DNA from: an uncultured Vampirovibrio sp.
GTDB lineage: Bacteria; Cyanobacteriota; Vampirovibrionia; Gastranaerophilales; Gastranaerophilaceae
DNA: 6,859 nucleotides
Direction: 5' to 3'
Assembly: GCA_910584405.1 (NCBI GenBank)
Contig: CAJUAL010000024.1
Span: 1-6,859 of the forward strand
Numbering within the stretch: position 1 is the first letter of the stretch; the number at the start of each line of letters is the position of its first letter. The position numbers and the translations under genes were made by a program. Positions 1 through 3,179 of this stretch are shown here, in pieces. The notes below the pieces were generated by a model, which saw only the letters and a program-made list of their open reading frames with translations, made no database searches and was not told where the DNA came from.

Positions 1-55
1 ACGAGAAATAGAACCCTCTTTATATAAAGCTTCATTTGAAGAAAATAATTTATTA
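1..55. repeat. Terminal direct repeat, left copy (circular junction)
   Basis: These 55 bases are identical to the last 55 bases of the window (6805-6859). One open reading frame continues smoothly across the join. This is the signature of a circular molecule assembled with a 55-base overlap, so the repeat is an assembly effect and not a biological terminal repeat. The non-redundant circle is 6,804 bp. Confidence 0.95.
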
Positions 56-105
56 TAATAATCTATCATTTCTTTCTTAGTAGAACGAACAAATCTAAAA
101 GACAT
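1..105 (-). CDS. Unknown 65-aa protein, N-terminal part (gene crosses the junction)
   Basis: ATG at 105-103 is preceded by GGAGG with a 5-base spacer. The 35 codons here run to base 1 and the frame continues at 6804 down to a TAG at 6712-6714, giving 65 residues in all. The protein begins MSFRFVRSTKKEMIDYYNKL and ends NDIILFD. It is hydrophilic, rich in Lys, Tyr and Phe, has no membrane segment and no signal peptide, and looks mostly helical in its first half. I do not recognise a family. It starts 14 bases after the stop of the XRE repressor gene and is probably co-transcribed with it, so a regulatory or host-interaction role is plausible. That role is inference from position only. Confidence 0.8.
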   Translation of the reverse strand, partial: MSFRFVRSTKKEMIDYYNKLFSSNEALYKEGSISR

Positions 106-119
106 AAAAACCTCCAAAA

Positions 120-317
120 TCAAACAATATAAAATAAATCATGTACACTGCAATGAAAAACTTGAGCTAACCTCAATGCAATATAAACAGAGGGTAAACA
201 CTTCTCATTTTCAATACGAAAAATAGTTATACATTCACAACCAACAAGATACGACAACTCAAACTGAGTATAGTTAAACAATTTTCTAAATTCTTTTACA
301 TTACTTTTAACTAACAT
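120..317 (-). CDS. XRE/Cro-family helix-turn-helix repressor, 65 aa
   Basis: Small DNA-binding regulator made almost entirely of one HTH_3 (Cro/C1-type) domain. The start is ATG at 317, 8 bases after GGAGG. A longer in-frame reading up to 398 has no ribosome binding site and would add an unrelated hydrophobic stretch. Residues 17-36 (TQFELSYLVGC and on to FRIE) form the helix-turn-helix. The end (ALRLAQVFHCSVHDLF) matches the family's closing helices. Upstream at 381-410 is a 30-bp dyad over divergent promoter elements, the obvious operator for autoregulation. The 65-aa unknown gene follows in the same direction. By analogy with other phages it may control the choice between quiet persistence and replication; this is inference. 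Assignment to the family is secure, its targets are not. Confidence 0.85.
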   Translation of the reverse strand: MLVKSNVKEFRKLFNYTQFELSYLVGCECITIFRIENEKCLPSVYIALRLAQVFHCSVHDLFYIV

Positions 318-377
318 ATAAAATTCCTCCAAAAAAATATTGAAAAAACCATAGAAAATAAAAGTAACAAAAGCCAA

Positions 378-406
378 AAAATACTTGACAATTTGCAATT
401 TTTCAA
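378..406 (-). promoter_or_regulatory. Candidate promoter of the XRE gene
   Basis: On the minus strand TTGAAA (406-401) is separated by exactly 17 bases from TATTTT (383-378), about 60 bases upstream of the XRE start codon. The -35 matches 5 of 6 consensus bases; the -10 is weaker. It lies inside the dyad 381-410 and is the mirror image of the stronger plus-strand promoter, so a single dimer on the dyad would block both. Confidence 0.4.
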
Positions 407-410
407 GTAT
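381..410. promoter_or_regulatory. 30-bp operator-like dyad over divergent promoters
   Basis: The outer arms ATACTTGA (381-388) and TCAAGTAT (403-410) are perfect inverted repeats, and the symmetry continues through the centre: 13 of 15 base pairs about 395.5 are complementary. The element covers the -35 and most of the -10 of the plus-strand promoter and the mirrored elements facing the XRE gene. Size, symmetry and place fit an operator for the neighbouring XRE protein. As single-stranded DNA it would also fold into a hairpin carrying promoter elements. Confidence 0.6.
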
Positions 411-413
411 AAT
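385..413 (+). promoter_or_regulatory. Perfect-consensus sigma-70/sigma-A promoter on the gene-free strand
   Basis: TTGACA (385-390), a 17-base spacer, then TATAAT (408-413): a full match to the housekeeping promoter consensus with ideal spacing. It points rightward, where no plus-strand gene of any length follows. It should give an RNA beginning near 420. Options are a regulatory RNA controlled by the XRE protein, or an RNA primer for complementary-strand synthesis, because it copies the strand that Rep is expected to displace. Confidence 0.75.
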
Positions 414-463
414 TTATATACAAAATACGTATGTATATAACTATATACGCATAAAGTATATAA

Positions 464-490
464 AAAGACGGCTTGTGCCTTTTGATTTTT
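464..490 (+). terminator. Possible weak terminator of the plus-strand transcript
   Basis: A short stem GGC (470-472) / GCC (477-479) with loop TTGT has A/T-rich flanks that partly extend it, and is followed by TTTTGATTTTT. This would end an RNA of about 70 bases started at the promoter at 385-413. The stem is short with a mismatch, so confidence is low. Confidence 0.25.
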
Positions 491-578
491 GGTTATAGTT
501 TTTTCTAAGCAACTAAATTATACCATAAAATACAAAATAGTGCAAGCTCTTTTTTTTACATTTTGTCAATCAATTATA

Positions 579-592
579 ATGGATATATCCAT
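579..592. repeat. 14-bp perfect palindrome
   Basis: ATGGATATATCCAT is a perfect palindrome with no gene nearby. It may be a protein-binding site. In DNA this AT-rich, chance palindromes of this size are uncommon but possible. Confidence 0.35.
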
Positions 593-621
593 AAATAAAA
601 AAGTATAAAAAAACATAAAAA

Positions 622-689
622 GTTCATTTTTGAATATATTATAAATCCACAAATATCCAAAGATATTACAGTAACTTTCAAAAATGAAC
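622..689. repeat. 13-bp inverted repeat enclosing a second hairpin
   Basis: GTTCATTTTTGAA (622-634) is the exact reverse complement of 677-689. The 42 bases between the arms hold a second stem, AATATC (652-657) with GATATT (662-667) around a 4-base loop. The nested structure can form in single-stranded DNA of either polarity. It sits directly beside the GC-rich hairpin cluster, so it may belong to the same origin or packaging unit. Confidence 0.5.
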
Positions 690-734
690 AATGATATTTT
701 TTTATTATTACGGCGGTTGCCCTGCAACCTTACG

Positions 735-760
735 CCCTTAAGGGCTACCCTACAGGGCTA
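735..760 (+). repeat. Two tandem 13-bp repeats, CCCTnnnGGGCTA
   Basis: CCCTTAAGGGCTA (735-747) is followed without a gap by CCCTACAGGGCTA (748-760). A third copy lies at 845-857. The three copies differ only in the three central bases, and each is itself a small CCC/GGG dyad. Conserved arms with variable loops suggest a protein-binding or folded ssDNA element. Confidence 0.6.
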
Positions 761-844
761 AAACATTATAAAATCAACTGCAAGCGTGCCAACGCACGCA
801 AGGGACATTAAGATTAATACTTGCACTTATCCGCTCTACAACCG

Positions 845-857
845 CCCTAACGGGCTA
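845..857 (+). repeat. Third copy of the 13-bp repeat CCCTnnnGGGCTA
   Basis: CCCTAACGGGCTA matches the tandem pair at 735-760 except at the three central bases. Both this copy and the first are preceded by CG, which extends the shared core to 15 bases with the same central differences. Confidence 0.55.
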
Positions 858-976
858 TATCGAGCTATCATAAACGATTAAAAAATAAACCACATAAGAA
901 AGTCAGTTTGTCCCATTTCGCCTTACGGCGACCTATAAGCAAGTGAACTTGCTATAATACATAAAAAACCACTTCT

Positions 977-1642
977 CTATAAAGGTACTTCAATAAATAA
1001 AAGCGAGTTCTCATCAAACTTATTAATTCGATGTTCTAACTCATAAATTTCATCAGACGTACGCTCTGGCAACGGTGGCAAAGGATAAGTACAATAACTA
1101 TCAAAATATTTATAATACTTCTTACGATGAAGCCTATGCTTAAAAAGACGAACTAAAAAAGGTGGCTTCGAATAACCTTGTACAATCTCTCCAAGCTTAG
1201 AGTCTCCGTCCTTACCTTTAGGAAACATAATTCCATATGGAATACGATAATAAAAAGTAGTATTTCTCTTAAAACGACCCTTAAAAACATAGTAAACATT
1301 ACAAGTAAGTTCTCTTATAACCTTGTCCATACTATTCCAGGATTGAGAAAAGAAAAATATATCTGCATAAAAATGTCTATGTTCTACCATAAACTGAACA
1401 AGTGAAAAATCTATTGAAGCATAATTACGCGAAAACGCAAACAAAGTAGATTCATCTATAAGTATAAGGCAATCCCTCAAATCATATCTACCAACATCCG
1501 AATTAACAATACGAACTACACCAGGAATATTCAAATCAGTATTGCAATATACATGCTTATAACGTTTAAGACCCTGCAAAGCAAAACGAGACAACAAAGT
1601 AGTCTTACCACATCCAGGTAATCCAAAAAACAACGACAGCAT
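977..1642 (-). CDS. zot: Zot/pI-like filamentous phage assembly ATPase, 221 aa, no membrane span
   Basis: P-loop ATPase of the Zot/pI family (FtsK-HerA type), which powers extrusion of the filament through the membrane. The start ATG at 1642 follows TAGGAG with a 6-base spacer. Walker A is GLPGCGKT at residues 7-14. Walker B is LILIDES, with D63 and E64. Residues 88-100 (HRHFYADIFFFSQ) give the family's RH pair and the terminal Gln that follows the fourth strand. A basic patch near 170-190 (HRLHRKKYYKYFDSY, then PLPPLP) closes the cytoplasmic part. Ff pI and most Zot proteins are longer, with a transmembrane helix after the ATPase domain and a periplasmic tail. I see no hydrophobic span here, and the gene ends at a clean TAG. 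It may dock on a membrane partner encoded by one of the small membrane genes. Last gene of the virion operon. Family call secure. Confidence 0.93.
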   Translation of the reverse strand: MLSLFFGLPGCGKTTLLSRFALQGLKRYKHVYCNTDLNIPGVVRIVNSDVGRYDLRDCLILIDESTLFAFSRNYASIDFSLVQFMVEHRHFYADIFFFSQSWNSMDKVIRELTCNVYYVFKGRFKRNTTFYYRIPYGIMFPKGKDGDSKLGEIVQGYSKPPFLVRLFKHRLHRKKYYKYFDSYCTYPLPPLPERTSDEIYELEHRINKFDENSLLFIEVPL

Positions 1643-1655
1643 ATTAAACTCCTAA

Positions 1656-1898
1656 TTATTTAGATTTTAGACGTAAAGAAAGAGCAAAAAACTTTGCCAA
1701 TGAACAAATAAAATCAAAAACTACAGAATCATCCTTACAGCAATAAAAATTATAATCAATAAGAAAAGAAACACATTCACCACGAGTAATATCTAATTTA
1801 TTACAAAAATCATCAAGTTGAGATAAAATATCGTTATCAATATTAAGTAAAACCAATGAATTATTTTTAGTACAATTATCTTTTTTTTCAATAGACAT
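1656..1898 (-). CDS. Ribbon-helix-helix (CopG/Arc-like) DNA-binding protein, 80 aa
   Basis: ATG at 1898 follows AAAGGAG with a 9-base spacer. Residues 15-50 fit a ribbon-helix-helix domain: a short strand (LVLLNI), helix 1 (ILSQLDDFCNKL), the turn DITRG, and helix 2 (ECVSFLIDYN). About 14 polar residues precede it. A cysteine-rich, hydrophobic tail (YCC, then FDFICSLAKFFALSL) ends in RLKSK; this may be an amphipathic helix for oligomerisation or membrane contact. It lies 13 bases upstream of zot, on the far side of the strong hairpin from the coat genes. RHH proteins such as CopG and Arc repress phage or plasmid promoters. Palindromes at 5004-5019 and 579-592 are possible targets, but no sequence evidence links them. 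Assignment is from the motif pattern, moderate confidence. Confidence 0.6.
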   Translation of the reverse strand: MSIEKKDNCTKNNSLVLLNIDNDILSQLDDFCNKLDITRGECVSFLIDYNFYCCKDDSVVFDFICSLAKFFALSLRLKSK

Positions 1899-1934
1899 AA
1901 TAAAAAACTCCTTTACTAAATCAAATTATCTCAC

Positions 1935-1990
1935 GTCTTTTTTTTGGGGGAAGCCCCCGCGAGCGGAGACACAACCCCCAAAAAAAAGAC
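1935..1990. repeat. Perfect 16-bp stem-loop between coat genes and RHH-zot
   Basis: The arm at 1935-1950 (GTC, eight T, five G) is the exact reverse complement of 1975-1990. The 24-base loop can itself pair: GGGGG-AAG-CCCCC (1946-1958) as an alternative fold, and CCG-CGAG-CGG (1957-1966). On both strands the T-run lies on the 5' side and the A-run on the 3' side, so it is not an ordinary intrinsic terminator, which needs T after the stem. It begins 11 bases after the stop of the last coat gene. Possible roles are mRNA 3'-end protection or attenuation lowering RHH-zot expression relative to coat, or a packaging hairpin in the virion strand. Confidence 0.8.
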
Positions 1991-2000
1991 TGTAAAAAAA

Positions 2001-2240
2001 TCATGCTCCCCACGTAAAGGCTTTGACAATCTTTACAACAAGGAAAACAAGCGAAACAACTACACCAACTGCAAGAACAGGCAACAAATAGTTCAAAGCT
2101 TCACCAGATGTAAAAAGCGAAGTGAAAAGAGTTTTAAGCCAGCCTAAAACAGTTGTAATTGCAGAGCCAATAACTTCAAGAAACGAATTTGAAGCACCAG
2201 CTTCAAGAGCAATACGTGAAATAAAAGCCATAACACTCAT
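2001..2240 (-). CDS. Candidate major coat protein, 79 aa, single C-terminal span
   Basis: The start is ATG at 2240, 8 bases after GGAGG. An upstream in-frame TTG at 2255 overlaps that binding site and is rejected. Layout: a mildly amphipathic N-terminal region with helix (residues 20-44, FLEVIGSAITTVLGWLKTLF), a short polar break (TSGEALN), a strong transmembrane helix at 51-69 rich in Val, Leu and Gly, then Lys70 and Lys73 with a short end (AFTWGA). A C-terminal span followed directly by lysines is how inovirus major coat proteins meet the DNA (compare the Ff pVIII end). It has a very strong ribosome binding site and is the last coat gene before a strong hairpin, as gVIII is followed by a transcription stop in Ff. 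No clear cleavable signal peptide is seen. The 88-aa protein at 2683-2949 is the main rival for this role. Confidence 0.5.
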   Translation of the reverse strand: MSVMAFISRIALEAGASNSFLEVIGSAITTVLGWLKTLFTSLFTSGEALNYLLPVLAVGVVVSLVFLVVKIVKAFTWGA

Positions 2241-2271
2241 ATTTTTTACCTCCAAAAAATTATTTTATATA

Positions 2272-2436
2272 TTAGAGCTTCTTAAAAAGCATTCTAAACA
2301 AACGAAAAACATTGTCTAATATAATAGACAAAAAAAGACATATAACGGCACCACAAATATAATAAATATATTGCTGGTCATTACCATAATTAGAAACCCA
2401 AGAGTGATTTATCAAATTGGATATAATATCATACAT
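2272..2436 (-). CDS. Small single-span membrane protein, 54 aa (minor coat candidate)
   Basis: I start it at ATG 2436, about 12 bases after GGAAAGG. An upstream in-frame TTG at 2457 has no usable binding site and overlaps the preceding small gene. The polar N-terminal part (to about residue 23, ending YGNDQQ) is followed by one hydrophobic span (24-40, YIYYICGAVICLFLSIIL) and a basic C-terminus, RLFRMLFKKL. The mature Ff pVIII has the same plan and nearly the same length (50 aa), so this is also a possible structural protein; however, its N-terminal part is not strongly acidic. It lies between the 23-aa and 79-aa genes in the coat cluster. The family is not recognised. Confidence 0.7.
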   Translation of the reverse strand: MYDIISNLINHSWVSNYGNDQQYIYYICGAVICLFLSIILDNVFRLFRMLFKKL

Positions 2437-2443
2437 AATCTTA

Positions 2444-2515
2444 TCAATCCTTTCCAAGCCTAAAATAGATTAAAGTTAACATGACAACAGCATAAATATA
2501 AAAAATATAATTCAT
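2444..2515 (-). CDS. Tiny hydrophobic protein, 23 aa (pVII/pIX-like in size and form)
   Basis: ATG at 2515 stands 10 bases after GGAGG, which is formed by the last two codons (CGG AGG) of the preceding gene, so the two are translationally linked. The product, MNYIFYIYAVVMLTLIYFRL plus GKD, is one hydrophobic span ending in a short basic tail. It ends with TGA at 2444, 7 bases before the ATG of the 54-aa gene. Ff phages end their filaments with pVII and pIX, single-span peptides of about 32-33 residues, and this gene would be the smallest equivalent here. Size, ribosome binding site and tight packing support it; homology cannot be shown at this length. Confidence 0.5.
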   Translation of the reverse strand: MNYIFYIYAVVMLTLIYFRLGKD

Positions 2516-2522
2516 ATTGAAA

Positions 2523-2669
2523 CTACCTCCGAAAAATATCAAAACAATATAAAATTAAAAGAATAAAGAAAAATATAAATTCAAAAGCCAAAAAAACAGC
2601 AAAATATTCATGAAATGCCGACAAAACGGAAGACAATACAGAAAAACAAGAATTCAATAAACTAAGCAT
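2523..2669 (-). CDS. Small single-span membrane protein, 48 aa
   Basis: ATG at 2669 is preceded by GAGG with a 4-base spacer and ends with TAG at 2523-2525. The sequence begins MLSLLNSCFSVLSSVLSAFH and continues to a strongly hydrophobic span at residues 23-43 (Phe, Ile and Leu rich, with Glu30 inside), then FDIFRR. Short N-terminal part outside, one helix, basic end inside: the usual plan of a filamentous phage minor coat protein. Its last two codons supply the ribosome binding site for the 23-aa gene. It starts 13 bases after the stop of the 88-aa gene, continuing the tightly packed operon. Not recognised by family. Confidence 0.6.
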   Translation of the reverse strand: MLSLLNSCFSVLSSVLSAFHEYFAVFLAFEFIFFFILLILYCFDIFRR

Positions 2670-2682
2670 AAAACCTCACAAT

Positions 2683-2949
2683 CTATTTATTTTTACTATG
2701 AGGAGAAGACTTCGAAGACTTTACCTTTGAAGCCTTTACCTTTGCTCGAGAAGCCTTTATAGAACGCAAATTAGAAGCAGCATTATCGGCAACAGCTTGA
2801 CCAAACAAAGGAGAAAGCAAAAATTTACATATCATAGCAAATGTAAAACCACCGATAACATATGAAAGCATACCCAAGTGTGTCATAAGTTCAGTAAACC
2901 AACCAAACGCCACAGAAAGCAAATTTAAAACAATATTAAAATAAGCCAT
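2683..2949 (-). CDS. Single-span membrane protein with long basic tail, 88 aa (coat candidate)
   Basis: ATG at 2949 follows a strong GGAGG (8-base spacer) lying inside the last codons of the 74-aa gene; the two genes are 2 bases apart. An amphipathic start (YFNIVLNLLSVAFGWFTELM) leads to one span at about 27-46 (MLSYVIGGFTFAMICKFLL). A small linker with QAVADNAASN follows, then a tail (62-88) with ten Lys or Arg and no acidic residue after Asp55. Such a tail would face the cytoplasm or the packaged DNA, as the basic end of a major coat protein does, although it is much longer than in Ff pVIII. It could be the major coat protein, or a DNA-gathering minor protein at the filament end. Confidence 0.8.
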   Translation of the reverse strand: MAYFNIVLNLLSVAFGWFTELMTHLGMLSYVIGGFTFAMICKFLLSPLFGQAVADNAASNLRSIKASRAKVKASKVKSSKSSPHSKNK

Positions 2950-2951
2950 AC

Positions 2952-3176
2952 TTAATCCCTCCCCAATATCTTATAAACGACAACAACACCAAATACAGTA
3001 ACTAAAATAACAAGCAAAGGAGCAGGTATCCAAGAAAAAAAAGAAGGTATATTAACAACAAATTGCTTTAAAAGATTAACGGTATAAGCTAAATCCTCAA
3101 AAAAAGATATTACAAAATTTACAACAGATACAAAAAAATCTGCAAGACCTTTGAAAAAATCTATTATTGCACCCAT
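2952..3176 (-). CDS. Small membrane protein, 74 aa (pVI-like position)
   Basis: ATG at 3176 follows AAAGGAAG with a 7-base spacer and lies 3 bases after the stop of the pIII-like gene. The first 45 residues are amphipathic and rich in Phe and Val (GAIIDFFKGLADFFVSVVNF), probably one or two membrane-surface helices. A clear transmembrane span at about 52-68 (PLLVILVTVFGVVVVY) and the short end KILGRD follow. In Ff phages the gene after III encodes pVI, the hydrophobic partner that holds pIII on the filament tip. Place and character here agree with that role, though no sequence similarity can be claimed. It overlaps nothing and shares its last codons with the next gene's ribosome binding site. 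Confidence 0.8.
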   Translation of the reverse strand: MGAIIDFFKGLADFFVSVVNFVISFFEDLAYTVNLLKQFVVNIPSFFSWIPAPLLVILVTVFGVVVVYKILGRD

Positions 3177-3179
3177 CCT

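Larger units (their letters stand above)
711..953. other. GC-rich hairpin cluster (candidate packaging signal / second-strand origin)
   Basis: Composition changes sharply: 31 of 50 bases from 711 to 760 are G or C in an otherwise AT-rich genome. Perfect short stems follow one another: GGTTGC/GCAACC (715-729, 3-base loop), the palindrome GCCCTTAAGGGC (734-745), CCCT/AGGG (748-757), GCGTGC/GCACGC (784-799, 4-base loop), GCCC/GGGC (844-855), TCGCC/GGCGA (918-931, 4-base loop) and AGCAAGT/ACTTGCT (938-953, 2-base loop). There is no reading frame. The cluster lies just downstream of zot. Clusters of small hairpins in the intergenic region of ssDNA phages serve minus-strand initiation and packaging; assignment here is by analogy. 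The last stem may also end the zot transcript, although no T-run follows it on the minus strand. Confidence 0.6.
399..976. other. Main non-coding region, about 580 bp
   Basis: No convincing gene lies on either strand between the XRE promoter region and the end of zot. Reading rightward it holds: the plus-strand promoter's -10 and a short RNA region with a 7-bp GTATATA/TATATAC stem (433-448); a 14-bp palindrome (579-592); a 13-bp inverted repeat with a nested hairpin (622-689); and the GC-rich hairpin cluster (711-953). In Ff-type phages the intergenic region carries the replication origins and the packaging signal. Here the nick origin is elsewhere (6597-6626), so this region is the best candidate for second-strand origin and packaging signal. 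That role is inferred. Confidence 0.6.

Noticed and set aside
399..720. dif-like site for XerCD-dependent integration
   Set aside because: I looked for a dif-type pair of binding arms, since many filamentous phages integrate this way. AT-rich palindromes occur, but none matches the arms convincingly by eye.
684..761. 25-codon plus-strand frame running into the GC-rich cluster
   Set aside because: No ribosome binding site, and it crosses the inverted repeat and several hairpins; it is most likely chance.
930..960. Nine-codon frame after zot (ATG near 962 on the minus strand)
   Set aside because: Very short, weak ribosome binding site and it runs through the AGCAAGT/ACTTGCT hairpin.
1935..1990. 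Intrinsic terminator for the coat operon
   Set aside because: The stem is strong, but the T-run is on the 5' side and an A-run follows the 3' side on both strands, so it lacks the required T-run after the stem.
1944..2147. Plus-strand open frame over the GC stem and the 79-aa gene
   Set aside because: It starts inside the perfect hairpin, has no ribosome binding site, is rich in Lys/Asn low-complexity residues and is antisense to a well-supported gene.
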